Shown: positions 8,261 through 16,178 of the stretch, piece after piece
Layout: every line of letters starts with the position of its first letter
How positions within the stretch are numbered: the stretch's first letter is position 1
Assembly (NCBI RefSeq): GCF_001567585.1
Contig: NZ_LRQV01000008.1
Location: 32,554-96,553, forward strand
Source: Micromonospora rosaria
Lineage (GTDB): Bacteria; Actinomycetota; Actinomycetes; Mycobacteriales; Micromonosporaceae
Length of the DNA stretch: 64,000 bases
Reading direction: 5' to 3'
Translations under genes and position numbers: made by a program
Notes under the pieces: model-generated
The model's input: only the letters and a program-made list of their open reading frames with translations
Database searches by the model: none
What the model was told of the DNA's origin: nothing

Positions 8261-9124
8261 GTGACCGCCGCCCTCGCTCCCGCCGCCGCGCTCGACGCGG
8301 TCGACTGGCGGGCCCGCCGACGGGCCCACGAGCACCGGGTCGACACCTGGCTCACGCCGCATCTGGCCCGGCGGCACCGGGGCGAGAAGCACCCGGTGGA
8401 GGACTTCCTCTTCACGTACTACTCGCACCGCCCCGCCCAGTTGCGGCGCTGGCATCCGGGCCCGGGGGTGCTGCTGCGCGACGCGGACCCGGCCGAGTTC
8501 GGCCGGGACTACCGCGCCACCGCCGCCGGGGTCACCCTCGACACCGCCCGGGTACGCGAGCGCCGGGCCGAGTCGGTCGAGTGGATCCGCACCCTGCTCG
8601 CCGCCACCGCCGGTCGCCCGGCCCAGCTCGGCTGTTTCGGGATGCACGAGTGGGCGATGGTGTACCGGCAGACCCAGCAGGAGGTCCGCCACAACGCGTG
8701 GCCGCTGCGGCTCACCCCGGAGCGCACCGCCGCCGTGGTCGACGAGCGGGGCGTGCGGTGCAGCCACTTCGACGCGTACCGGTTCTTCACCGCGCCCGCC
8801 CGGCCGCTGAACGTGCTCACCCCGACCCGGGAGACCCAGCACGCCCACGAGCAGCCGGGCTGCCTGCACGCCAACATGGACCTGTACAAGTGGGCGTACA
8901 AACTCTCCCCGCTGGTGCCGAGCGAGCTGGTCGCCGACGCCTTCGCGCTGGCCCGGGAGATCCGGACGCTGGACATGCGGGCCAGCCCGTACGACCTGGC
9001 GGCCCTCGGGTACCCGCCGGTGCGGGTGGAGACCCCCGAGGGCCGGGCCGAGTACGCGGCCACCCAGCGCGGCTTCGCCGAGCGCGCCGCCGTCCTGCGG
9101 CACCGCCTGCTCGCCGCGCTGTAA
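8261..9124 (+). CDS. Conserved actinobacterial protein, annotated elsewhere as 3-methyladenine DNA glycosylase
   Basis: A 287-residue soluble protein with highly conserved aromatic and His motifs: HPVEDFLFTYYSHRP (residues 45-59), GMHEWAMVYR (near 126) and CSHFDAYRFFTAPARPLN (near 167). Actinobacterial homologues carry the automatic label 3-methyladenine DNA glycosylase, but I see no helix-hairpin-helix motif, so the function should be treated as unproven. The GTG start at 8261 lies 7 nt after a -10 TACCCT (8248-8253), suggesting leaderless translation. The TAA stop is the first triplet of a palindromic repeat element. Confidence 0.75.
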   Translation: MTAALAPAAALDAVDWRARRRAHEHRVDTWLTPHLARRHRGEKHPVEDFLFTYYSHRPAQLRRWHPGPGVLLRDADPAEFGRDYRATAAGVTLDTARVRERRAESVEWIRTLLAATAGRPAQLGCFGMHEWAMVYRQTQQEVRHNAWPLRLTPERTAAVVDERGVRCSHFDAYRFFTAPARPLNVLTPTRETQHAHEQPGCLHANMDLYKWAYKLSPLVPSELVADAFALAREIRTLDMRASPYDLAALGYPPVRVETPEGRAEYAATQRGFAERAAVLRHRLLAAL

Positions 9125-9175
9125 GGAAGGGCCCCCTCTTAACGCATACGGTCGAGAAGGGGCCCCTTCTCACCC
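9122..9175. repeat. GGGGCCCC palindromic repeat A (bidirectional terminator)
   Basis: Two hairpin units in tandem: AAGGAAGGGCCCCCTCTT and GAGAAGGGGCCCCTTCTC. The element begins at the TAA stop of the upstream gene and ends 14 bp before the stop of the convergent esterase gene. Copies B-E in this window share the sequence. Confidence 0.8.
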
Positions 9176-9188
9176 CTGCCGTCGGCGG

Positions 9189-10352
9189 TCAGCTCGCCGT
9201 GCAGGTGAGCGTGGGCGTACCGGGGCTGCCGTTGCCGAGGTACCCGAAGGTCGTCGTCGCCCCGGCGGCCAGCGACCCGTTCCAGCCGACGTTGCGCGCG
9301 GTGACCGTCGACCCGGTCCCGGTCACCTCGGCGTTCCACGCCTGGGTGAGCTGGCTGCCCGCCGGCAGGGTGAGGCCGACGCGCCAGCCGGCGATCCCGG
9401 CGGTACCCGTGTTGCGCACGGTCACCTCGCCCTGGTAGCCGCCCTGCCACTGCCCGATCACCCGGTGCGTCGCGGCGCAGCCCGCCCCCGCGCCCGGCGG
9501 CGTCGTCGGCGGAGTCGTCGGCGGAGTCGTCGGAGGCGTGGTCGGGGGCGTGGTGGGCGGAGTCGTCGGAGGCGTCGTCGGGGGCGTGGTGGGCGGCGTG
9601 GTCGGGGTGGTGCCGGAGAGGGCGGCGACCACGGCCGGGTACCAGCGGGCGGCGAGCTTTTGGTCCCCGGCCGCGTTCTGGTGCACCCCGTCGTAGGTGT
9701 CGGTGGCGGTGCTGAACCCGGTCCACTGGTCGATGACCGTGATCGGGGAGGCGGCGGTGGTCTTGCCGGCCGCCCAGCCGTCGATGGTCGCGTTGAGCGC
9801 CACCACCCGCTGGCCGCACTCGCCGCAGGTGGGCGGGGCCATCGGCGGGAGCTTCGCGACGATGACCTTCATCGCCGGGTTGTCGGCCCGCATCTGGTCG
9901 ACCAGCTTGCTGTACGCGGCGAGGATGGTGGTCGGCGGGATGGCGTTCCACACGTCGTTGGTGCCGAACTGCATCATCACCACGTCCGGGTGGGTCGCGG
10001 CGAGCCAGCCGGGCAGCAGGTTCTGGTTGGCGACGTTGGTCACCAGGGCGCCGCCGTGCCCCTCGTTGTCCCCGTCGTACGGCTGACCGCAGCCCTGCGG
10101 GCCGAGGGTGCCGACGAAGTCGATGTCGGTGTGCCCGGCCGACTGCAACTGGTTCCAGAGGATGGCCCGCCAACAGCCGGGCGAGCCGGTGAGCGAGTCG
10201 CCCAGCGGCATGATCCGTACCGGCGCGGCAGCGGCGGCCGGCGCGGCGGTGGCGGGTGAGGTGGGCGCGGTGGTCGCCAGGCCGACGGCGGCGGCCAGCG
10301 GCAGCGCCGCCAGGGCGGCGAGCAGGGACCTGTGCAAGGACCTTCGGAGCAT
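9189..10352 (-). CDS. Secreted SGNH-hydrolase (acetylxylan esterase-like) with CBM2 cellulose-binding module
   Basis: A 387-residue secreted enzyme. Residues 1-44 are a signal peptide. Residues 46-245 are an SGNH/GDSL esterase: block I MPLGDSLTGS with the nucleophile Ser, block III FGTNDVWN, and a late DGVHQN holding the Asp/His pair. This resembles CE3-type acetylxylan esterases. A linker of about nine TTPP repeats (250-286) joins it to a C-terminal family-2 carbohydrate-binding module with conserved Trp residues (IGQWQGGYQGEV, GWRVGL, NVGWNGSLAAG). The likely role is deacetylation of plant hemicellulose bound to cellulose. The linker DNA at 9489-9605 is a run of 12-bp units that could vary in number. 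Confidence 0.9.
   Translation of the reverse strand: MLRRSLHRSLLAALAALPLAAAVGLATTAPTSPATAAPAAAAAPVRIMPLGDSLTGSPGCWRAILWNQLQSAGHTDIDFVGTLGPQGCGQPYDGDNEGHGGALVTNVANQNLLPGWLAATHPDVVMMQFGTNDVWNAIPPTTILAAYSKLVDQMRADNPAMKVIVAKLPPMAPPTCGECGQRVVALNATIDGWAAGKTTAASPITVIDQWTGFSTATDTYDGVHQNAAGDQKLAARWYPAVVAALSGTTPTTPPTTPPTTPPTTPPTTPPTTPPTTPPTTPPTTPPGAGAGCAATHRVIGQWQGGYQGEVTVRNTGTAGIAGWRVGLTLPAGSQLTQAWNAEVTGTGSTVTARNVGWNGSLAAGATTTFGYLGNGSPGTPTLTCTAS
9489..9605 (-). repeat. Minisatellite encoding the TTPP linker
   Basis: Degenerate 12-bp units (GTCGGCGGAGTC / GTGGTCGGGGGC types) in tandem, each coding for Thr-Thr-Pro-Pro in the esterase linker. The units keep the frame, so copy-number changes would only alter linker length. 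Confidence 0.75.
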
Positions 10353-10472
10353 GGTGGAGGAACTCCCGTCAGGGGTACGACGAATGCGATCGATGACGGC
10401 CCGTGCTCCCGCGAGAATTCAACCAGGAAGACCGATCGATATCAATCGACCCGAGGACGGTCGGCCCGAGGG

Positions 10473-10898
10473 TCAGTCGCCGTCGACCCGGCGCTCCCGC
10501 TTGCGCTGCGACTGGCGCTTCTTGTCGGCCAGGCGGCGCTCCTTGGCGCCCCGCGAGGGACGGGTCGGCCGACGCGGGGGCGGCGGCGGGGCGACCGCCT
10601 CGCGCAGCAGCGCGGCCATCCGCTCCCGGGCCGCCTCCCGGTTGGCCAACTGCGCCCGGTGTTCGCTGGCGGCCACCGTGAGCACCCCGTCGACCAGCCG
10701 CCCGGCGAGCCGGTCCAGCGCCCGGGCGCGCAGCGGCTCGGGCAGGCTCGGCGAGCGGGCCAGGTCGAAGCTCAGCTCGACCCGCGAGTCGGCGGTGTTC
10801 ACGCCCTGCCCACCCGGGCCGGACGACCGGGAGAAGCGTTCCCGCAGTTCGGTGCCGGGCACCGTGAGCCGGTCGGTGACCCGCAGTCCGTCGTCCAC
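10473..10898 (-). CDS. arfB: Alternative ribosome-rescue peptidyl-tRNA hydrolase
   Basis: A 141-residue ArfB (YaeJ) homologue, which releases peptides from stalled ribosomes without a stop codon. The catalytic GGQ sits at residues 29-31 in SSGPGGQGVNTADSRVEL, the typical ArfB context, and the C-terminal tail is the expected basic stretch (KERRLADKKRQSQRKRERR) that enters the empty mRNA channel. It lacks a codon-recognition domain, which separates it from RF1/RF2. The GTG start at 10898 lies 6 nt after a -10 TAGCCT on the minus strand, so leaderless translation is likely. The tail and short length also argue against a truncated release factor. Confidence 0.92.
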   Translation of the reverse strand: MDDGLRVTDRLTVPGTELRERFSRSSGPGGQGVNTADSRVELSFDLARSPSLPEPLRARALDRLAGRLVDGVLTVAASEHRAQLANREAARERMAALLREAVAPPPPPRRPTRPSRGAKERRLADKKRQSQRKRERRVDGD

Positions 10899-10907
10899 CC
10901 CCTGAGG

Positions 10908-11216
10908 CTAGCGCTGCGGCGCGGCCCCGGTGGTGGCCGACGGGGTGGGTGCGGGATCCGCCCCGCCCGGCCCGGAGTCGGCGTCGGAGCCGACGGCGGC
11001 GTACGCCACCGCCCCGGCCAGCAGCAGGGTGATCACGCCGACCTTGGTGGTGACGGCCCGGATCAGCAACCAGGCGGCCCGCCGGGCCCCCGGCACCGCC
11101 CGGCGGGCGGCCTGGTAGTCCGTCCACCCCCGCCGGGCCCGGGTGTACGCGGCGCCCACACCGGACCCTACGAGCAGGCCGAGCAGCAGCAGAACTGCTA
11201 GGAGAGGTTGGTCCAC
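10908..11216 (-). CDS. Small two-helix membrane protein, unknown function
   Basis: A 102-residue protein with an N-terminal transmembrane helix (residues 4-24), a basic amphipathic middle ([24 protein letters not shown]), a second transmembrane helix (about 58-75) and an acidic, Pro/Thr-rich tail. No known family is apparent. The GTG start at 11216 is placed 7 nt after a CATACT -10 that overlaps a perfect 14-bp palindrome. It is 9 bp upstream of the arfB start, but arfB has its own -10 box at its start codon. Confidence 0.6.
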   Translation of the reverse strand: MDQPLLAVLLLLGLLVGSGVGAAYTRARRGWTDYQAARRAVPGARRAAWLLIRAVTTKVGVITLLLAGAVAYAAVGSDADSGPGGADPAPTPSATTGAAPQR

Positions 11217-11327
11217 CCCCGTGAGTATGCATACTCAGCGTGATATCGCTACGGGCCGATGGGCATACGCCGGATATCTGACAATTTCCGATATCCCGCC
11301 CGTAGTCGATCGCACACTCTCCGCAGC
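11217..11327. promoter_or_regulatory. Palindrome-rich control region upstream of the small membrane protein
   Basis: This 111-bp gap holds a perfect 14-bp palindrome GAGTATGCATACTC (11223-11236) on the CATACT -10 of the downstream gene, and a nested pair of inverted repeats: CTACGGGC/GCCCGTAG (11249-11256 with 11298-11305) enclosing GGATATC/GATATCC (11272-11278 with 11290-11296). On the minus strand it also follows the stop... start boundary of the HtrA-like gene in reverse order, so the outer hairpin may end HtrA transcription. Confidence 0.5.
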
Positions 11328-12185
11328 TCAGCCGCCCTTTCCGATGATCGTGTCGGCGGTCTGCTGCACCTGGTCGATCGGAATCGCGAAGCCGATGCCG
11401 ATCGAGCCGTTGCCGTCGATGGTGGCGATCGCCGTGTTCACCCCGACCACCTCACCTCGGGCGTTGACCAGCGGACCACCCGAGTTGCCGGGATTGATGG
11501 AGGCGTCGGTCTGCACGGCCGTGTGCCGGTTCGCGCCGAGCCGGACCTGACGGTCGAGCGCGCTGACGATACCCGCTGTGACGGTGCCGGAGAGCCCGAG
11601 CGGCGAACCGACCGCGAGCACCGGCTCGCCCACCCGGGTCGCGCCCGGCTTCGCCAGCGGCAGCGGGGACAGGCCGGCCGCCGGGGAGACCCGCAGCACG
11701 GCCAGGTCGCTGCCCGGTTCGCGGCCCACCACCTCGGCCGGGAACCGGCGGCCGTTGGGCGCCTCGACGGTGACCCCGGCCGTGTCCCCCTTGGCCAGGA
11801 TGTGGTCGTTGGTGATGATGTGCTGCTGGTCGTCGATGGCGAAGCCGGACCCGGTGGCCGAGCGGCCACCGCCCCCGCCCACCAGCACCGACACCACGCC
11901 GGGCACGGTCTTCTCGGCGGCGGTCACCAACTCCGCCGGCACCGGCGCCGCCGAGGCCGCCGACTCGGGCCGGTCCGCCTGAGTGGCGACCCAGCCGCCG
12001 GCCACCGCGCCGGAGAGGGTGGACAGCGCCACCACCGTCAGGCCGGCCACCAGACGGCCCGGCCGGCGCCGCCCGGGGTCCAGCCCCACCCCGGGTACGT
12101 CCCACCGCCCCCGGCCGTCCGGGCCGAGTTCCGGCGAGACGAACCACGGTCCCCGGGGCTCTCCCAGTCCGGTCTGTGCTGCCAT
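11328..12185 (-). CDS. Membrane-anchored HtrA-like trypsin-fold serine protease, no PDZ domain
   Basis: A 285-residue protease. A Pro/Gly-rich cytoplasmic N-terminus (1-42) is followed by a transmembrane helix (about 43-65) and an S1C protease domain. The catalytic triad is visible: His in ITNDHILAKG, Asp in GSDLAVLRV and Ser in NPGNSGGPLV. HtrA/DegP proteins normally carry a C-terminal PDZ domain; here the protein ends right after the protease domain (GFAIPIDQVQQTADTI), so it is a short form. The ATG at 12185 has GAGGAG at 7 nt; an upstream in-frame extension is Arg/Pro-rich and non-homologous. A cell-surface quality-control role is inferred. Confidence 0.88.
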   Translation of the reverse strand: MAAQTGLGEPRGPWFVSPELGPDGRGRWDVPGVGLDPGRRRPGRLVAGLTVVALSTLSGAVAGGWVATQADRPESAASAAPVPAELVTAAEKTVPGVVSVLVGGGGGRSATGSGFAIDDQQHIITNDHILAKGDTAGVTVEAPNGRRFPAEVVGREPGSDLAVLRVSPAAGLSPLPLAKPGATRVGEPVLAVGSPLGLSGTVTAGIVSALDRQVRLGANRHTAVQTDASINPGNSGGPLVNARGEVVGVNTAIATIDGNGSIGIGFAIPIDQVQQTADTIIGKGG

Positions 12186-12292
12186 CCGTCGCTCCTCACT
12201 GCCGTGCCGGTGCGCTGCTCGTGTCGGTGACAGGCGGTGCCCCGCGGGCCGCCCCCGCCCTGGCCGGGGCCGCCCGGGACGGGGTAGCCGGG

Positions 12293-13252
12293 TCAGGGCA
12301 GGCGGGAGAACCACCGCATGGACCCGGCCGCCGCCCCCATCGCGAAGACCAGACCGATTCCGATGAACCGGGCCGAGACGTCCTGCCGCTGTGTGCGGTA
12401 GCCGACCGAGGTGCCGATGTCCTCGTAGACCGCCCGGAGTTCCGCGCTGGTGCTGGCCTCGTGGAAGCCGCCCCCGGTCTCCTGGGCGACCGCGCGCAGC
12501 GTCTGCCCGTCGACCGGCACCTGGATCGGCCGGCCGCCCCGGTCCACCGACCCGGACGGGGTACCGAACGAGATGGCGTGCACCGGCACCTCGACCGCGA
12601 CCGCCTCCGCCGCCGCCTCCATCGGGTCCATCCCGGACGTGTTCGCCCCGTCGGAGAGCAGGATGATCCGGGCCGGTGGGGGCTTCGTCGCCGCCTCGCT
12701 GTCCAACGCCCGGATCGCGCCCAGGGAGGTGCTGATCGCCTCGCCGATCGCGGTGCCCTGCACGCCGGTGACCCCTTCGGCCAGCCGCTCGATGCCGTCG
12801 TGCAACGCCTCCCGGTCGGTGTCCGGCGGCACCAGCACGGCGGCGCTGCCGGCGAACGCCACCAGCCCGACGTTGAACTCGTCCGGCAGCCCGTCGACGA
12901 ACCGGCGGGCCGCCGACTTGGCCGCGCTGAGCCGGTCCGGGCCGACGTCGGTGGCCAGCATCGACGTGGAGACGTCCACCGCGACCACCACGGTCGCCCG
13001 TTCCCGGGGCACCCGTACCTCCGCGCTGGGCCGGGCGAACCCCATCACCAGCAGCGCCAGCATGGCCAGGAAGAGACCGGCCGGTACGTGCCGCCGCCAG
13101 GCCGGGCGCTGCGGCGCGACCCGGTCCAGCAGCCGCAGGTTGGTGAAGCGGACGGCGTACCGGCTGTGCCGGCGCTGCACCGCCAGGTACCCGACGGCGA
13201 GCGCGGCCACCCCGAGCAACAGCCAGAGGCGCAGGGGCGACTCCCAGCTCAC
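12293..13252 (-). CDS. VWA-domain membrane protein (BatA/YfbK-like)
   Basis: A 319-residue protein with an N-terminal transmembrane helix, a second one near residues 57-75, a von Willebrand A domain and a C-terminal helix. The metal-ion-dependent adhesion site is intact: DVSTSM (MIDAS DxSxS) and a later LLSDGANTSG. It is the last gene of a moxR-DUF58-VWA operon; its GTG start overlaps the DUF58 stop by 4 nt (GTGA). Such operons act with a MoxR AAA+ ATPase as chaperone or activation modules for envelope or metal-dependent proteins; the target here is unknown. No aerotolerance function should be assumed. Confidence 0.88.
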   Translation of the reverse strand: MSWESPLRLWLLLGVAALAVGYLAVQRRHSRYAVRFTNLRLLDRVAPQRPAWRRHVPAGLFLAMLALLVMGFARPSAEVRVPRERATVVVAVDVSTSMLATDVGPDRLSAAKSAARRFVDGLPDEFNVGLVAFAGSAAVLVPPDTDREALHDGIERLAEGVTGVQGTAIGEAISTSLGAIRALDSEAATKPPPARIILLSDGANTSGMDPMEAAAEAVAVEVPVHAISFGTPSGSVDRGGRPIQVPVDGQTLRAVAQETGGGFHEASTSAELRAVYEDIGTSVGYRTQRQDVSARFIGIGLVFAMGAAAGSMRWFSRLP

Positions 13253-14271
13253 GCGGTACCTCCCCGGGCGGCGGCGGGCACGGCGGCCAGGTGCCGCTGG
13301 GTGTGCACGTACCGGACGATGTCGACGGTCCAGTCCCGGTCGGTCCGCAACGGCAGGTGGGCCGCCCCGCACCGGCGCAGCGCCTGGCGTACCTGGTCGC
13401 GCTGACCGGCGGCGGCGACCGCGTACCGCCGGCGCAGCACCGGGTCGGAGGTGCAGACCTCCCGGCGGCGCCCGGACTCCGGGTCGACCAGGGTGACCAC
13501 CCCGACGTCCGGCAGTTCCAGCTCGCGCGGGTCGGTCACCTCCACCGCGAGCACCTGGTGCCGGACGGCGAGCCGGCGCAGCAGCGGCTCCCACGGCGCG
13601 GCCTGCCCGGGGTCGTCCGGCAGGCCGTCGAGGAAGTCGGAGACCACCACCACCAGGCCCCGGCGGTGGGCGGCCCGGTGCGCGGCGGCCAGCGCCTCGA
13701 CCAGGGTCGGCCCCGGCTGCCGGTCGACGACCGCCCCGGGGGCCGGGTCCACGGTGGTCCGGGGCGCGGCCAGCAGCCGGCGGAGCAGCCCGAGCAGATG
13801 GGTACGGCCGGCCCGGGGCGGGAACCGGTGCACCCGCTCGGCGTCGAGCACCTGCGCGCCGAGCCGGTTGCCGACGCCTGCGGTGAGGAACCCGACGGCG
13901 GCGACCGCCGCCACCGACAGTTCCCGCTTGTCCAGGTCGGCGGTGCCGAACTCCATACTGGGGCTGGCGTCCACCACCAGCCAGGTGGTCAGTTCCCGGT
14001 CGGCCTCGACCTCCCGGACGTGCGGCACCGTGGTCCGCGCGGTGACCGCCCAGTCCATCCGGCGTACCTCGTCCTCCCCGGGCCGGTACTCGCGGCTGCC
14101 GGCCGGCTCGCTGCCCGGCCCGGGAAGCAGGCCCCGGTACTGGCCGTGCAGCAACCCGTCCAGCCGGCGGGTGACGGTCAACTCCAGCCGACGCAGCCGG
14201 TGGTCCGGCACCAGGTCGGGCAGTCCCGGCTCGGGACCGACTGCGCTGACGCGCTCGCTGCGCTCGCTCAT
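13249..14271 (-). CDS. DUF58-domain protein
   Basis: A 340-residue DUF58 protein, the usual partner of MoxR ATPases. The core motif REYRPGEDEVRRMDWAVTAR and the following VWA-like strand LTTWLVVDASPSMEFG are conserved. The chosen ATG at 14271 overlaps by 4 nt the stop of a preceding 24-codon mini-ORF. As a result the first seven residues, MSERSER, come from a repeat element rather than from the DUF58 family; homology starts near LPDLVPDHRLRRLELTV. A later start is possible but has no better ribosome site. No transmembrane helix is evident. Confidence 0.88.
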   Translation of the reverse strand: MSERSERVSAVGPEPGLPDLVPDHRLRRLELTVTRRLDGLLHGQYRGLLPGPGSEPAGSREYRPGEDEVRRMDWAVTARTTVPHVREVEADRELTTWLVVDASPSMEFGTADLDKRELSVAAVAAVGFLTAGVGNRLGAQVLDAERVHRFPPRAGRTHLLGLLRRLLAAPRTTVDPAPGAVVDRQPGPTLVEALAAAHRAAHRRGLVVVVSDFLDGLPDDPGQAAPWEPLLRRLAVRHQVLAVEVTDPRELELPDVGVVTLVDPESGRRREVCTSDPVLRRRYAVAAAGQRDQVRQALRRCGAAHLPLRTDRDWTVDIVRYVHTQRHLAAVPAAARGGTA

Positions 14272-14342
14272 GCCACCGCCTCGCTGCGCTCGCCCACGGC
14301 ACGAAGGCCGACACCGACGATTCGCTCGCTGCGCTCGCTCAT
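14268..14342 (-). CDS. 24-codon ERSE mini-ORF, second tandem copy
   Basis: Begins MSERSERI, ends AVGERSEAVA, then a TGA whose TGA overlaps the ATG of the DUF58 gene (ATGA). Its own ATG overlaps the stop of the first copy in the same way. Its last codons contain GAGGCGG, a Shine-Dalgarno sequence 4-5 nt before the next ATG. The 71-bp repeat period shifts the frame by one each time, which the overlaps exactly correct. Whether a stable peptide is made is unknown; a reinitiation device is my reading. Confidence 0.55.
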   Translation of the reverse strand: MSERSERIVGVGLRAVGERSEAVA

Positions 14343-14413
14343 GCCGCCACCTCGCTGCGCTCACCGACGGCACGAGGAACGACCCGGATGATTCGCTCGC
14401 TGCGCTCGCTCAT
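14339..14413 (-). CDS. 24-codon ERSE mini-ORF, first tandem copy
   Basis: Begins MSERSERI, ends AVGERSEVAA and shares 4-nt ATGA overlaps with the moxR stop upstream and with the second mini-ORF downstream. The 3' codons carry GAGGTGG ahead of the next ATG. The copy is near-identical at both ends to the second copy and differs mainly in the middle. The DNA core GAGCGCAGCGAG occurs twice per copy. Confidence 0.55.
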   Translation of the reverse strand: MSERSERIIRVVPRAVGERSEVAA

Positions 14414-15489
14414 GCCGCCGCCAGGTCGGCGCGGTTCGGGCCGCCGGTTCCGGTGCCGGCGGGACGCTCGTCCCGGCCGGGTGCGATGCGGGGCGGCGGC
14501 ACCGCGGCGACCAGCCGCCGGACCACCGACTCGGCGGTGATCCCGTCGGCCACCGCGTCGAAGGAGAGCACCAGCCGGTGGGCCAACACGTCCACCGCCA
14601 ACTCCCGGACGTCCTCGGGCAGCACGTACTCCCGGCCGCGTAGCAGCGCCTGGGCCCGCGCGGCGGCGACCAGGCCGAGGGTGGCCCGGGGACTCGCCCC
14701 GTACGCCAGCATCGGCGCGATCTCCGGCAGCCCGAAGCGGGCCGGGTCGCGGGTGGCGAGGATGAGCCGGACGACGTACTCGGCCACGGCGTGATGGACG
14801 AAGACCTGCTCGGCGCGGCGTTGCAGCGCACGCAGTCGCAGCGGGTCGAGCACCTGCCGGGCCCGGGGCCGCTGGCTGCTCATCCGGTAGAGGATGGCGA
14901 GTTCGTCGGCGTCGCCGGGGTAGTCCACGACGATCTTCATCAGGAACCGGTCCCGCTGCGCCTCCGGGAGCTGGTACACCCCCTCCGACTCGATCGGGTT
15001 CTGGGTCGCCAGCACCAGGAACGGCTCGGGTACCTCGAAGGTGCGCCCGCCGATCGAGACCTGGCGTTCGGCCATCGCCTCCAGCAGGGCCGACTGCACC
15101 TTCGCCGGCGCGCGGTTGATCTCGTCGGCGAGCAGCAGATTCGCCATCACCGGGCCGAGTTCGACGTCGAAGGTCTCCGTCGACGCCCGGTAGATGCGGG
15201 TGCCGACGATGTCCGAGGGGACCAGGTCGGGGGTGAACTGCACCCGGGAGAAGCTGCCGCCGACCACGGTGGCGAGGGTCTGCGCGGCGAGCGTCTTCGC
15301 CACCCCGGGTACGCCCTCCAGCAGGCAGTGCCCGTCGGCGAGGAGCGCGGTGAGCAGGCGGTCGACCAGCCGGTCCTGCCCGACGATCACACGTTTGACC
15401 TCGAAGAGGGTCTGTTCCAGCTCGGCGCCGGTCGCGTCGGGATCGACCGGGGTGGGCAGGCTGGCCAGGGTGTCCGAGATGTCCGTCAC
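14410..15489 (-). CDS. moxR: MoxR-family AAA+ ATPase
   Basis: A 359-residue MoxR ATPase with Walker A GVPGVAKT, Walker B LLLADEINRAP, sensor motif LATQNPIESEG and the C-terminal lid domain with SPRATLGL. MoxR proteins work with DUF58/VWA partners encoded downstream, as here. The GTG at 15489 (GTG ACG GAC) follows GGAAG at 9 nt; upstream in-frame sequence is not homologous. The stop overlaps the start of a repeat-derived mini-ORF, so translation probably passes through two mini-ORFs before reaching the DUF58 gene. Confidence 0.93.
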   Translation of the reverse strand: MTDISDTLASLPTPVDPDATGAELEQTLFEVKRVIVGQDRLVDRLLTALLADGHCLLEGVPGVAKTLAAQTLATVVGGSFSRVQFTPDLVPSDIVGTRIYRASTETFDVELGPVMANLLLADEINRAPAKVQSALLEAMAERQVSIGGRTFEVPEPFLVLATQNPIESEGVYQLPEAQRDRFLMKIVVDYPGDADELAILYRMSSQRPRARQVLDPLRLRALQRRAEQVFVHHAVAEYVVRLILATRDPARFGLPEIAPMLAYGASPRATLGLVAAARAQALLRGREYVLPEDVRELAVDVLAHRLVLSFDAVADGITAESVVRRLVAAVPPPRIAPGRDERPAGTGTGGPNRADLAAA

Positions 15490-15653
15490 GGTGCTTGCTT
15501 CCCGGGCCGGCGGCTCGACAAACGTCGGACTTCCCGCGCCAGAGGCACCCTTTCCGGGCCTCGGCGGCAGCATCGCCACCGGGACCGGACAACCTGGACG
15601 ACGCAGCGGTGCCGACCCCCGTCGCGGGAGCCGGCACCGTGCGGCGGTACGGG

Positions 15654-16178
15654 TCAGTACGTGAAGATCGCCAGGTGGAACGGCAGGTCGGCCGGGACCC
15701 CGGCCGAGGTGTAGGTCTGCACGAAGACCGCGTTCGGCGTACCCAGCCGGGGCGCCACCGAGACCTGGCCGGCCGGCGGGACGCAGCACTCGGTGTTCGT
15801 CCCGATGGTCGCCACGTAGCCGCCCCGGACCACGTTGCGGTTGAACACGACCTGGTACTGCCCGGGGCCGTACTTCTTCGACGAGACCGCGTCGTAGCCG
15901 CGGATATAGCCGCCGGCGCCGTTCACCAGCGCGTAGGAGGTCGAGCCGGGCACGGCGTTGGTGCCGACGGACTTCTTCAGCGCCGCCTTGGCCTCGCGGG
16001 CCTCCGCGGCGGTGACCTGCGGCTGGCCGCCGGAGACGCCCGGCGCGGCGGGCTGGACGGAGTCGAGCGGGGCCTTCAGCGACGTCGACTGGGCGGCGGC
16101 GACGCCGCCGCCGCCGAGGGTCAGCGCCAGCGCGCTGAGCGCCACCGCGGCTGATCTACGGGAAAAGAACTTGGCCAT
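15654..16178 (-). CDS. Small secreted protein, unknown function
   Basis: A 174-residue exported protein. Residues 1-28 are a clear signal peptide (MAKFFSRRSAAVALSALAL ... AAAQS). The mature part has a short linker and a compact beta-rich domain with conserved-looking GQYQVVFNRNV, GGYVATIG and a CC pair (TNTECCVPPAGQ). Similar short domains occur in other actinobacterial secreted proteins without assigned function. The ATG at 16178 has AAGGAG 9 nt upstream. It is monocistronic, 165 bp before the moxR start in the same direction. Confidence 0.75.
   Translation of the reverse strand: MAKFFSRRSAAVALSALALTLGGGGVAAAQSTSLKAPLDSVQPAAPGVSGGQPQVTAAEAREAKAALKKSVGTNAVPGSTSYALVNGAGGYIRGYDAVSSKKYGPGQYQVVFNRNVVRGGYVATIGTNTECCVPPAGQVSVAPRLGTPNAVFVQTYTSAGVPADLPFHLAIFTY

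Noticed and set aside
9489..9605. Short direct repeats that could suggest a CRISPR array
   Set aside because: The 12-bp units are contiguous, have no spacers and encode the TTPP linker of the esterase in frame.
14245..14415. Tandem 71-bp repeats as a CRISPR or transposon end
   Set aside because: Only three repeat starts, no spacers or target duplication, and the units are open frames joined by start/stop overlaps.
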